Source: an uncultured Eggerthellaceae bacterium (lineage in GTDB: Bacteria > Actinomycetota > Coriobacteriia > Coriobacteriales > Eggerthellaceae). Taken from it: a stretch of DNA of 36,695 nt. The stretch is from contig CAJTXX010000021.1 of NCBI GenBank assembly GCA_910584145.1, positions 1 to 36,695 on the forward strand, written 5' to 3'. A program made the translations under genes and the position numbers. The notes beneath the pieces are model-generated. The model saw nothing but the letters and a program-made list of their open reading frames with translations. It was not told the DNA's origin and did no database searches. Of this stretch, positions 17,255-25,553 are shown one piece after another. The stretch's first letter is position 1. Each line of letters begins with the position of its first letter.

Positions 17255-19240
17255 ATGAGGAAATTCAAGACAGAGAGCAAGAAGCTGCTCGATCTGATGA
17301 TCAACAGCATCTACACCAACCGAGAGATATTCCTGCGCGAGCTCATATCGAACGCGTCCGACGCTGTGGACAAGCTCTACTTCCGCAGCCTCGTGGATGA
17401 TACCTGCAAGATCAACCGCGCCGATCTGGCCATAACCGTGGGCTACGACGCCGATGCGCGCACCGTCACGGTGTCCGACAACGGCATCGGCATGGATAAA
17501 GACGAGCTCGACCGCAACCTGGGCACCATCGCTCACAGCGATTCGTTCGAGTTCAAGGCCGAGCGCGCCGATGCGGCCGATGGCGAGCCGGCGGCGGGCA
17601 AGGGCCTGGCCGACATGACCGATGTGGACATCATCGGGCAATTCGGCGTGGGCTTCTACAGCGCGTTCATGGTGGGCAAGCATGTGCGCGTCGTCAGCCG
17701 CGCATTCGGCAGCGACGAGGCATGGGCTTGGGAGAGCAACGGCGTCGACGGCTACACCATCGAGCCCGCCGAGCGCGCGAGCCACGGCACCGACGTCATC
17801 GTCTCGCTGAAAGACGACGCCGACGACGAGCGCTACGGCACCTTCGCCACCGAGCACGGCCTGCGCGAGCTCATCAAGCGCTACAGCAACTACGTGCGCT
17901 ATCCCATTCAGATGGAGGTGACGAAGAGCCGCGAGCTGCCGCGCCCCGACGATGCGGGCGACGACTACAAGCCGCAGTTCGAGAACTACACCGAGCTGGA
18001 GACCATCAACTCCATGATCCCGATCTGGAAGCGCAAGAAGAGCGAGGTATCCGACGAGGAGTACCACGAGTTCTACAAGACCGACTTCCACGACTTCGAG
18101 GACCCGCTGCGCACCATGAGCCTGCATGCGGAAGGCGCGCTGACCTACGACGCGCTCATGTTCGTCCCCGCGCATGCGCCGTGGGACATGTGGTCGAAGG
18201 ACTACAAGAAGGGCCTCGCGCTCTACAGCTCGGGCGTGCTCATCATGGACAAGTGCGAAGAGCTGGTACCTGACTATTTCAGCTTCGTGCGCGGCGTGGT
18301 CGATTCCGCCGATCTGACGCTGAACATCAGCCGCGAGACGCTCCAGCACAACGGCCAGCTGCGCGCCATCGCGCGGCGCCTGGAGAAGAAGGTGAAATCC
18401 GAGCTAACCAGCATGCTCGCCGACGACCGCGACGCATATGCGAAGTTCTTCGGCGAGTTCGGCCGTACCATGAAGTACGGTCTGTACAGCAGCTATGGCC
18501 AGGCGCGCGACGTGCTGGCCGACCTGCTCATCTTCTGGTCGGCGAAGGAGCAGCGCATGGTGACGCTGGCCGAGTACGCCGCCGCCGCGCCCGAGGGACA
18601 GGACGCCATCTTCTTCGCCGCGGGCGACTCGCGCGAGCGCTTGGCGCAGATGCCCATCGTCACCACGGTGCTGGCGAAGGGCTACGACGTGCTGCTGTGC
18701 GACGAGAACGTCGACGAGTTCTGCATGATGGCCCTCGGCGCCTACGAGGAGCCGGCGAGCGGCCTCGACGCTGACGAGCAGCCGAAAGCATGGCCGCTCA
18801 AGAACGTCGGTGGCGAGGACCTGGGCCTCACCACTGAAGAGGAGAAGAAAGAGGCCGAGGAGGCCACCGAGCAGAACGCCCCGCTGTTCGACGCTATGCG
18901 CGAGGCGCTTGATGGTAAGGTGCAGAAGGTGGTCGTATCCACCCGCCTGACTGACGCGCCGGTGGTGCTCACCACCGAAGGTGCGGTCAGCCTCCAGATG
19001 GCTCAGATGCTGAAGAGCCAGCCCGGCAACCAGGAAGGCGCGCCCGAGGCGCAGGTGGTCATGGAGGTGAACGCGAAGCACGCCGTGTTCGACGTGCTGA
19101 AGGCGGCGCAGGAGGCGGGGGACGCCGACAAGGTGCGCACCTACACGAGCATCCTCTACGACCAGGCCATGTTGGTGGAGGGCCTGCCCATCGACGACCC
19201 GCTGGCGTTCGCCCAAGCCATCAGCGAGCTGATGCGCTAG
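17255..19240 (+). CDS. htpG: Hsp90-family molecular chaperone HtpG
   Basis: ATP-dependent cytoplasmic chaperone that acts late in client folding with DnaK. AAAGGAAAGG lies 6 bases before ATG 17255. The 661 residues are slightly longer than the about 624 of E. coli HtpG. The GHKL ATPase domain (1-220) shows E-L-I-S-N-A-S-D-A-V-D-K-L (ATP/Mg-binding Asn), D-N-G-I-G-M and G-Q-F-G-V-G-F-Y-S-A-F. The middle domain begins near 235 (N-S-M-I-P-I-W). The C-terminal dimerisation domain runs to the end, without the eukaryotic MEEVD tail. A charged insert rich in E and K (about 520-545) links the middle and C-terminal domains. A leader of about 150 bases separates the CIRCE element from the gene; the gene ends at a strong UUCG-loop terminator. 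Confidence 0.96.
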   Translation: MRKFKTESKKLLDLMINSIYTNREIFLRELISNASDAVDKLYFRSLVDDTCKINRADLAITVGYDADARTVTVSDNGIGMDKDELDRNLGTIAHSDSFEFKAERADAADGEPAAGKGLADMTDVDIIGQFGVGFYSAFMVGKHVRVVSRAFGSDEAWAWESNGVDGYTIEPAERASHGTDVIVSLKDDADDERYGTFATEHGLRELIKRYSNYVRYPIQMEVTKSRELPRPDDAGDDYKPQFENYTELETINSMIPIWKRKKSEVSDEEYHEFYKTDFHDFEDPLRTMSLHAEGALTYDALMFVPAHAPWDMWSKDYKKGLALYSSGVLIMDKCEELVPDYFSFVRGVVDSADLTLNISRETLQHNGQLRAIARRLEKKVKSELTSMLADDRDAYAKFFGEFGRTMKYGLYSSYGQARDVLADLLIFWSAKEQRMVTLAEYAAAAPEGQDAIFFAAGDSRERLAQMPIVTTVLAKGYDVLLCDENVDEFCMMALGAYEEPASGLDADEQPKAWPLKNVGGEDLGLTTEEEKKEAEEATEQNAPLFDAMREALDGKVQKVVVSTRLTDAPVVLTTEGAVSLQMAQMLKSQPGNQEGAPEAQVVMEVNAKHAVFDVLKAAQEAGDADKVRTYTSILYDQAMLVEGLPIDDPLAFAQAISELMR

Positions 19241-19268
19241 AGCGCGACCGACGCGCACTCTCTCTGCG

Positions 19269-19294
19269 GAAAGCGGCCTTCGGGCCGCTTTCTT
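19269..19294 (+). terminator. Rho-independent terminator of htpG
   Basis: A perfect 10-bp stem (19269-19278 with 19283-19292) closed by a TTCG tetraloop lies 28 bases after the htpG stop and is followed by TT. UUCG loops are typical of efficient terminators. Confidence 0.85.
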
Positions 19295-19490
19295 CGTATG
19301 CACGCATTGACATCGCGCACCTATCCGCTCCTGGATTACATATGGTCAACACAAACCCCCTACAACGGTAACACCTCGCCCCGCTGAGCTCTGCACGCGC
19401 ACGCACGGGGTATCTTCGATTCGTGGCAAACCGTGTCAGGACGCTGTGTAGCGGGCACGCATTCTAGCACCAGGAAAGAGAGGAGCGGTC

Positions 19491-21071
19491 ATGAGCACAA
19501 CTCAAACCATGTCTGCATCCAGCGCGCAGCCTGCAACAGTGCAGTCTGGCGCAGCGCAGACCCCGATCACTGCCAAGACGGCAGGACCTGCGAAGACGCT
19601 CGGCTTCTTCGGCTTCTTCGCTATCACCGCATCGATGGTGATGACGGTCTACGCATACCCGAATTTCGCATCTTCGGGCATGCATCTGATCTTCTTCCTC
19701 GTATTGGGCGGTGTGTTCTGGTTCCTCCCGGTCGCGCTCTGCGCGGCTGAGATGGCAACCGTGAAAGGCTGGGAGACCGGCGGCATCTTCGCGTGGGTCG
19801 GGAAGACCCTCGGCAAGCGCTGGGGTTTCGCGGCCCTGTTCTATCAGTGGTTCCAGATCACCGTCGGGTTCGTCACCATGGCGTTCTTCGTGCTGGCGGC
19901 GATATCCTTCATCGTGGGGTGGGACGCCTTGTACAACAACCCGCTCGTCATGTTCATAGGCGTCGCTGTCATCGTCTGGGCGCTCACGCTGACCCAGCTC
20001 GGTGGCACGAAGCTCACCGCGCGCATCGCTAAGATCGGCTTCTTCGGAGGCGTTCTGATCCCCGCCGTGGTGCTGCTGGTCGGCCTGATCGCTTACCTGG
20101 CAACGGGCGGCATCTCTCAGATCGATCTGGCAACCGCGAGCTACGTGCCCGACTTCACGAAGACCGGCACGCTCGTCATCTTCGCATCGTTCATCTTGGC
20201 GTTCGCAGGCGTTGAGGCGTCGGCATCGCACGTGAACGAGCTGAAGAACCCTGGCAAGATCTATCCATTGGTGATGATCGTGCTGTGCATCCTCACCATC
20301 GTGCTCGACACGCTCGGTGGCATGGCAGTAGCTATGACCATCCCGCTCTCTGAGCTCGAGGGCAATATGAGCCACGGCGTCATTGCGGCGTTCGCTGCCA
20401 TCTTCGAGACGCATTTCCATGCTGGTTGGCTCGTGTACGTGGTGGCATTCCTGCTCGCTGCAGGCGTGCTCGCCGAGATATCCTCCTGGATCGTCGGCCC
20501 GTCACGTGCTCTGCTGGCAACCGCCGATGAGGGCATCCTGCCCAAGACGTTCGCTAAGACCAACAAGCACGGCGTCAGCGTCAAGACTGTCGTCATCCAA
20601 GGCATCATCGTCACCATCTGGGATGCGGTGCTCTGCGGTTCGATGGCGCTCTCCGGCGGCTCCAGCTCGTCGGTGGCCTATCTCACCGCAGTGGGCCTCA
20701 CCGTGGTCATCTACCTGGTGGGTTACGTGCTCTTCTTCCTGGGCTACTTCAACCTGGCCCTGAAGAAGAAGGATCTGCCCCGCGTGTTCAACGTGTTCGG
20801 CAAGAGCACGGTGGGCAAGTGCATCATGGCGGGCGTCGGCTTGCTGGTGACGCTGTTCGCGCTCGTCATATCGTTCTTCCCGTCCAGCGAGCTGTCCTCG
20901 CAGGCCAACGTCGTCTACGTGATAACGCTGCTCGTATGCTGGGTCATCTCGGTGGCTATCCCGTTCATCATCTACGGGCTGCGTCATCACTGGGATGGCA
21001 CGGTGAAGAAGTCCGACGCGGCATCGGGTACCGCGCGCCATGGTGGCCGCGCCGCGCACCATGCGGCTTGA
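19491..21071 (+). CDS. gadC: Glutamate:GABA antiporter (APC superfamily)
   Basis: Exchanges external glutamate for internal GABA, so that decarboxylation by GadB consumes one cytoplasmic proton per cycle. The ribosome site GAGAGGAG precedes ATG 19491. The 526 residues, with about 12 membrane helices, match GadC throughout by remembered family pattern: I-T-A-S-M-V-M-T-V-Y-A-Y-P, C-A-A-E-M-A-T-V-K-G-W-E-x-G-G-I-F-A-W-V, L-T-Q-L-G-G-T-K-x-T-A-R-I-A-K, G-V-E-A-S-A-S-H-V-N-E and E-I-S-S-W-I-V-G-P-S-R. The tail is short and ends R-H-G-G-R-A-A-H-H-A-A. In E. coli a longer C-terminal plug closes the channel at neutral pH; here the His-rich tail may serve pH sensing, which is inference. gadB follows 129 bases later. 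A TTGACA at 19307-19312 may be part of the promoter, but no good -10 is seen. Confidence 0.92.
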   Translation: MSTTQTMSASSAQPATVQSGAAQTPITAKTAGPAKTLGFFGFFAITASMVMTVYAYPNFASSGMHLIFFLVLGGVFWFLPVALCAAEMATVKGWETGGIFAWVGKTLGKRWGFAALFYQWFQITVGFVTMAFFVLAAISFIVGWDALYNNPLVMFIGVAVIVWALTLTQLGGTKLTARIAKIGFFGGVLIPAVVLLVGLIAYLATGGISQIDLATASYVPDFTKTGTLVIFASFILAFAGVEASASHVNELKNPGKIYPLVMIVLCILTIVLDTLGGMAVAMTIPLSELEGNMSHGVIAAFAAIFETHFHAGWLVYVVAFLLAAGVLAEISSWIVGPSRALLATADEGILPKTFAKTNKHGVSVKTVVIQGIIVTIWDAVLCGSMALSGGSSSSVAYLTAVGLTVVIYLVGYVLFFLGYFNLALKKKDLPRVFNVFGKSTVGKCIMAGVGLLVTLFALVISFFPSSELSSQANVVYVITLLVCWVISVAIPFIIYGLRHHWDGTVKKSDAASGTARHGGRAAHHAA

Positions 21072-21086
21072 GCGCTGCGGTATCTG

Positions 21087-21118
21087 CGGGAGGGCCGTCA
21101 CGCAGGCGGCCGCTCCCG
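21087..21118 (+). terminator. Hairpin between gadC and gadB
   Basis: CGGGAGGGCCG (21087-21097) pairs with CGGCCGCTCCCG (21107-21118) with one bulged base around a 9-base loop. No T-run follows, so it is more likely a partial terminator or an mRNA-stability element that sets the gadC:gadB ratio than a full stop. TATAAA at 21122-21127 could be a -10 for a separate gadB promoter, but no -35 is evident. Confidence 0.45.
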
Positions 21119-21200
21119 TCGATATAAATGAAAGACAAGGAAGCGAAAGACCCCATCGCAACCCCATTCACAGAGGCTGCACGACGAAAGGAAGCTCGAA

Positions 21201-22643
21201 ATGACCATCAAAGACGTCAATCTAGTATCGACTGAGCAATTGGCTGAGATGAATTCTCAGACCGGGTATCTCAGCCCCATCTTCGGCTCCTACGCATCCG
21301 ATGTGGAGATGCCCGAGGACAAGCTGAACCACGACCCGATCGAACCGCGCATCGCCAGCGAGATCATCCGCGAGTACCTCGGCACTGAGGGCAACGCGCA
21401 TCAGAACCTCTGCACCTTCGTGCAGACCTACATGGAGCCCGAGGCTACCGAGCTGATGAAGGACACGCTGGAGAAGAACGCCATCGACAAGGATGAGTAC
21501 CCCATGACCGCCGACCTGGAGAACCGGTGCGTGAAGATCATCCAGGACCTCTGGCATGCCGATCAGAACATGGAGCCGATGGGCACCTCCACCGTCGGGT
21601 CGTCTGAGGCCTGCATGCTGGGCGGCCTGTCCGCGCTGTTCCGCTGGAAGGCGCTGGCGAAGGCTGCCGGCATCGACATCTACTCGTCTCACCGCCCGAA
21701 CCTGGTCATCACCTCTGGGTACCAGGTGTGCTGGGAGAAGTTCTGCCGCTACTGGGATATCGAGATGCGCGAGGTGCCGATGGACGCCGAGCATCTGTAC
21801 ATGACCCCGGACGAGTGCATGAAGTACGTTGACGACCACACCATCTGCGTGGTCTGCCTGCTCGGCATCACCTATACGGGCTGCTACGACGACATCAAGG
21901 GCGTCGACGCCGCGCTGACCGAATACAACAAGACCACCAACATGCCGGTGCGCATCCATGTCGACGCAGCATCCGGCGGCATGGTGGCGCCGTTCATCGA
22001 GCCCGACCTCGAGTGGGACTTCAGGCTTGAGAACGTGTGGTCCATCTCCACGTCCGGCCATAAGTACGGCCTGGTCTACCCGGGCATCGGCTGGATCATC
22101 TGGGGTCGCAAGGACGCCCTGCCCGAGGACCTGATCTTCTGGGTGAGCTATCTGGGCGGCCAGGAAGCCACGATGGCCATCAACTTCAGCCGCTCCGCAT
22201 CGCAGATCGTGGGCCAGTACTACGTGTTCATGCGCAATGGCTTCGAGGGCTACAAGGAGATACAGCAGCGCACGATGGATGTGGCGCATCACCTGGTAGA
22301 GGGCATCAAGAAGCTCGGCATCTTCATCATGTACGAAGAGGCCTCCGAGATCCCCATCCTGTGCTGGAGCCTCGACCCGAAGGCCGGCAAGAAGTGGACG
22401 CTGTACGACCTGGACGATCGTCTGCGCATGCACGGCTGGCAGATACCGGCCTACCCGCTGCCGGCGAACATGCAGGATGTCACCTGCCAGCGTATCGTCA
22501 CCCGTGCCGACCTGTCCATGACGATGGCCGACAAGTTCCTGAAGGACATGGAAGCCGAGATCAAGAACCTCGACAATGCTACCGTCATCGGCCAGCAGGA
22601 TACGAACATCTCCACGAAGGCGTTCGACCACAGCGGGCGCTAG
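21201..22643 (+). CDS. gadB: Glutamate decarboxylase, PLP-dependent
   Basis: Converts glutamate plus a proton to GABA and CO2 in the cytoplasm and works with the upstream antiporter in acid resistance. GAAAGGAAG lies upstream of ATG 21201. The 480 residues match the bacterial group II decarboxylase GadA/GadB over full length. Landmarks are P-M-G-T-S-T-V-G-S-S-E-A (PLP phosphate region), H-V-D-A-A-S-G-G (Asp contacting the pyridine ring), and S-I-S-T-S-G-H-K-Y-G with the Schiff-base lysine at 288. The C-terminus reads A-F-D-H-S-G-R. In E. coli a near-terminal His (465) forms the neutral-pH autoinhibitory adduct, so His477 here may play that role. Codon choice is strongly biased, suggesting high expression. 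It ends at a strong terminator. Confidence 0.96.
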   Translation: MTIKDVNLVSTEQLAEMNSQTGYLSPIFGSYASDVEMPEDKLNHDPIEPRIASEIIREYLGTEGNAHQNLCTFVQTYMEPEATELMKDTLEKNAIDKDEYPMTADLENRCVKIIQDLWHADQNMEPMGTSTVGSSEACMLGGLSALFRWKALAKAAGIDIYSSHRPNLVITSGYQVCWEKFCRYWDIEMREVPMDAEHLYMTPDECMKYVDDHTICVVCLLGITYTGCYDDIKGVDAALTEYNKTTNMPVRIHVDAASGGMVAPFIEPDLEWDFRLENVWSISTSGHKYGLVYPGIGWIIWGRKDALPEDLIFWVSYLGGQEATMAINFSRSASQIVGQYYVFMRNGFEGYKEIQQRTMDVAHHLVEGIKKLGIFIMYEEASEIPILCWSLDPKAGKKWTLYDLDDRLRMHGWQIPAYPLPANMQDVTCQRIVTRADLSMTMADKFLKDMEAEIKNLDNATVIGQQDTNISTKAFDHSGR

Positions 22644-22667
22644 AGCTCTGGCGCATATCGCACACCG

Positions 22668-22692
22668 AGGGGCCGCTACGCGGCCCCTTTTT
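22668..22692 (+). terminator. Rho-independent terminator of the gad genes
   Basis: GGGGCCGC (22669-22676) pairs with GCGGCCCC (22680-22687) around a TAC loop, extended by an A-T pair and followed by TTTTT (22688-22692). This is a textbook intrinsic terminator 25 bases past gadB. Confidence 0.92.
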
Positions 22693-22989
22693 CGTGGTCG
22701 GAGAGGGAAGGAGTCGCTTTCCGGCAAGGCGGTGCGCTCGCGGGCTCGGCGCGGTGTCCAGCAGGATGCGGGCGAGCTGGCGGTCGCGGGTCGCCGACCG
22801 TGCCCAGCAGGAGCGCGGTCGGCAGCGAGGCTCCTGCCCGTTCGCCTGGCTGCGCGGGGTGCATGGGCGCAGGCTGCGCATTGCCGGCCGCGTGGCGGGG
22901 TTGACGTGCCGTTGTCGCCTGCGCGGGCGCGCCTGCGGCTCGCGGTGCCTCGTGGTACGCTTTATGCGTGTCGAAAACGAGGAGGCTGC
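22693..22989. other. Non-coding gap before the lipase-like gene
   Basis: No open frame here has a ribosome site or recognisable product; the long frame through it is an upstream extension of the next gene. CCGACCG pairs with CGGTCGG near 22796-22824 and could form a hairpin. TGGTACGCT (22953-22961) is an extended -10-like sequence that would start transcription near 22968, about 20 bases before the next start codon. Neither is strong. Confidence 0.4.
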
Positions 22990-24858
22990 ATGTCAGGCGA
23001 ACAGACTGTCGAGGTGCTATTCGCGCCGTCGTTCTCAGGGGTATCAGAAGATGCCCAGCACGCGGAAGCCGTCTGCGAGGTGGCGTGGGACCCGGCGTGG
23101 TTCACGCAGCCCAGCAGCCGGTTCAACATGGGCCTGGCCGCCGCTTCCATGGCGCTCGCCATGTCGGCCTGGCGCAATACGCAGCGCAACGAGTGCAAGT
23201 ACGTGGAGGGGGCGCTCGCGGGCTTCGGCTTCCAAGACGCCGACGCCAGCGCGTTCGCGCACCGCAACGACCTCGACGCGAGCGACTTCGAGCGCGATGC
23301 CGACCTGGTGGCTTATGCCATGGGCCATCGGTTCGTGCGCGACGAGAGCGGTGCTATGGTGCCATTGGTAGCCATGGTGGTGCGAGGCACGTCGCATACG
23401 CTCGAATGGGCATCGGATGCGAATGTGGCCTCGGACGTGCGCGATGGCAACTACAACGTGGAGTACCACGAGGGCTTCGACGCCGCGGCCGACGAGGCAT
23501 ATGGGCAGCTGGCCCGCTACATGGCGCACCATGGGATAGACCTGCGCGCCGCCCGCATATGGATAACCGGTCACAGCCGGGGCGCTGCGGTGGCGAACCT
23601 CATCGGCGCGTTCCTGTGCGAATCGGGCGAGGTCGACCCGGAGCATGTGTTCACGTATGCTTTCGCCACGCCACCCGCCACGCGCCGCAAAGACACCGCG
23701 GATGAGGCGTTCGCCGGCATCTTCAACGTGGTCGACCCGGAAGACCTGATCGTGCGCATGCCGCTTGCGAGCTGGGGCTTCCGTCGGTTCGGCAGCACGT
23801 TCTACCTGCCGTCGCCTTGCACGGCCCACACCGCGCCGAGCGGCTATTTCGAGCGCGCCGCCCAGCTCTACCGCCAGTTCACGGGCACCGAGCGCCCGAC
23901 GTTCGGCAGCCTCGGGCCGGTGCTTCATCTCGAAGGGCTCATCGCCGCGCTCTGTCCCACGCTCAGCGCCGCTTACGAGAAGGAGCGCCTGACGAAGCTC
24001 GGGCGCACCACGTTCGCCACGCTGTTCCGCGACCTCATGGCCATGAATGGCGAGAGCGGCGGCAAGAAGGCAGTCGATGCTGCGCGCGTGGGCCGGTTCG
24101 CGGTGGGGCCGTTCTGGCCGCTGCTGAAGCGGTTCGCGAAGGACGGCGCGATGAAGCATGCTCGCTCGGGCGCCCACGCGCAGGAGGGCTACCTGGCCCG
24201 CATGCTGGCCGCAGCTGAGCTGGGCGCCGATCTGCCGGCGAGCCTCGATGCGCGCACCACGTGCTTCACGGTGCACGGCGAGATAGACCTGACCGTGAAG
24301 GACGCATCGGGTGCGAAGGTGGCGAGCGTGTGGAAGGGCGCCGTGGAGCGCCTGGGCGACGTTGCCGGGAAGCTGCCCGTGTTCTACAACGACGATCTGA
24401 AAGCCACGAGCGTCTGGATGCCCCCGGACAGCCTCGATGGCTATACGATTGAGCTGCGCGACCGCGACGGGCGTTCGTTCGGCGTGACGGTGGCCGAGCA
24501 AGATGCGCTGGGCTACACGCGTTCGCAGGACGAGTACGGCCCGGTGAAGATCGGTGCGGGCGCCACGCTGCCGTGGTCGGAGCTGGCGCCGACGGCAGAG
24601 ATGCGCCATACGAATCGCGGGCGCAACCTGCGCGTCTCGGTGCGCACGGAAGGCGCTAAGCGCTGCGACGCCGTGGGCGCCGAGTGCCTGAGCGCGGGCG
24701 ACTGGGCGGTGGCGTATGCGTACGAGGGCCTGGGCGCCACGTTCAAGGGCTGGTACGCCGAGGGGCGCAACCCGAAGGTGGCCAAGCCCGATTGCACCTC
24801 GCGCGCCTACCGCATGCGCGTGGCCGACGATCGCGCGCTGGTGGCGGTGTTCGGGTAG
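22990..24858 (+). CDS. Class-3-lipase-like alpha/beta-hydrolase with a C-terminal InlB-like segment
   Basis: ATG 22990 follows GAGGAGG at a normal distance; the frame is open further upstream but without a start signal. The product has 622 residues. The nucleophile elbow G-H-S-R-G (Ser196) follows W-I-T and precedes A-A-V-A-N-L, as in the Lipase_3 family. The preceding M-V-V-R-G-T lies where these enzymes form the oxyanion site. The Asp and His of the triad are plausibly in F-N-V-V-D-P-E-D-L-I (about 245) and a later His, but I cannot fix them. Residues about 420-620 are beta-rich and end with G-A-T-F-K-G-W-Y-A-E-G and A-L-V-A-V-F-G, similar to the end of an InlB-type repeat. No signal peptide or membrane helix is seen, so it may act inside the cell or leave by another route. 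It lies 29 bases before the response regulator and could be cotranscribed with it. Substrate unknown. Confidence 0.8.
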   Translation: MSGEQTVEVLFAPSFSGVSEDAQHAEAVCEVAWDPAWFTQPSSRFNMGLAAASMALAMSAWRNTQRNECKYVEGALAGFGFQDADASAFAHRNDLDASDFERDADLVAYAMGHRFVRDESGAMVPLVAMVVRGTSHTLEWASDANVASDVRDGNYNVEYHEGFDAAADEAYGQLARYMAHHGIDLRAARIWITGHSRGAAVANLIGAFLCESGEVDPEHVFTYAFATPPATRRKDTADEAFAGIFNVVDPEDLIVRMPLASWGFRRFGSTFYLPSPCTAHTAPSGYFERAAQLYRQFTGTERPTFGSLGPVLHLEGLIAALCPTLSAAYEKERLTKLGRTTFATLFRDLMAMNGESGGKKAVDAARVGRFAVGPFWPLLKRFAKDGAMKHARSGAHAQEGYLARMLAAAELGADLPASLDARTTCFTVHGEIDLTVKDASGAKVASVWKGAVERLGDVAGKLPVFYNDDLKATSVWMPPDSLDGYTIELRDRDGRSFGVTVAEQDALGYTRSQDEYGPVKIGAGATLPWSELAPTAEMRHTNRGRNLRVSVRTEGAKRCDAVGAECLSAGDWAVAYAYEGLGATFKGWYAEGRNPKVAKPDCTSRAYRMRVADDRALVAVFG

Positions 24859-24887
24859 CGCTGGCGCGGAGAAGGAGGGAGGGGGCC

Positions 24888-25553
24888 ATGGCGCTCATCT
24901 ATGTGGTGGAAGACGACGCCGCCCTGCGCGACGAGCTGGAGCGGCTGTTGCAGCTCCAAGGGTTCGAGGCGGCGCATTGTGATGACTTCTCCACCGCGGC
25001 GCAGGCGGCTGTGCGCTCCGGCGCCGATTGCGTGGTGCTCGATCTGAAGCTGCCCGGGGCCGACGGGTTGCAGATATGCCGCGATATCCGCGGCGCGTCG
25101 GAGGTGCCCATCATCATGCTCACCTCGTCAGAGAGCGAGTTCGACGAGGTGATGGCGCTCGGTCTGGGCGCCGACGACTACGTCACCAAGCCGTACCGGC
25201 CGGCCACGTTGCTGGCGCGCATCCAAGGCGTGCTGCGCCGTAGCGCCGTGCCCGCGCAGCCGGTGGTGAGCCACCGCGGCGTGCAGCTCGACGAGGCCGC
25301 CGGCGTGGTGGAGTTCGAGGGGCGCCGCGCCGAGCTGACCCGCAACGAGCTGCGCATCCTCCAGATGCTCATGCGCAATGCCGGACAGGTGGTCAGCCGC
25401 CAGCAATTGATGGTGCACCTCTGGGAGTCCGATTCGTTCATCGACGACAACACCCTCACGGTGAACGTGAATCGGCTGCGCCGCGCGCTGTCCGACATCG
25501 GCGTCGATGACGACTTCATAACCACGCGCCGCGGCTTAGGGTACGTGGTCTGA
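24888..25553 (+). CDS. OmpR/PhoB-family response regulator of a Bce-type two-component system
   Basis: GAAGGAGGGAGGGGG precedes ATG 24888. The 221 residues comprise a receiver domain (1-120) and a winged-helix DNA-binding domain (130-221). In the receiver, acidic residues E8-D9-D10 bind Mg and Asp52 in V-V-L-D-L-K-L-P accepts the phosphate; the conserved T-S and K-P-Y follow. The DNA-binding domain shows E-L-T-R-N-E-L-R-I-L and D-D-N-T-L-T-V-N-V-N-R-L-R-R, ending R-G-L-G-Y-V-V. Its stop TGA shares a base with the kinase ATG (25553), a coupled arrangement. The kinase type and the BceAB-like transporter downstream point to a regulator of peptide-antibiotic detoxification. The direct repeats at 26905-26923 are its likely target. 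Confidence 0.93.
   Translation: MALIYVVEDDAALRDELERLLQLQGFEAAHCDDFSTAAQAAVRSGADCVVLDLKLPGADGLQICRDIRGASEVPIIMLTSSESEFDEVMALGLGADDYVTKPYRPATLLARIQGVLRRSAVPAQPVVSHRGVQLDEAAGVVEFEGRRAELTRNELRILQMLMRNAGQVVSRQQLMVHLWESDSFIDDNTLTVNVNRLRRALSDIGVDDDFITTRRGLGYVV

Noticed and set aside
19307..19346. TTGACA with TATGGT as a gadC promoter
   Set aside because: The spacing of 28 bases is far outside the normal 16-18, and no better -10 is found at the right distance.
21222..22727. Minus-strand frame of 501 codons
   Set aside because: It is the shadow of gadB, with no start signal or family motifs.
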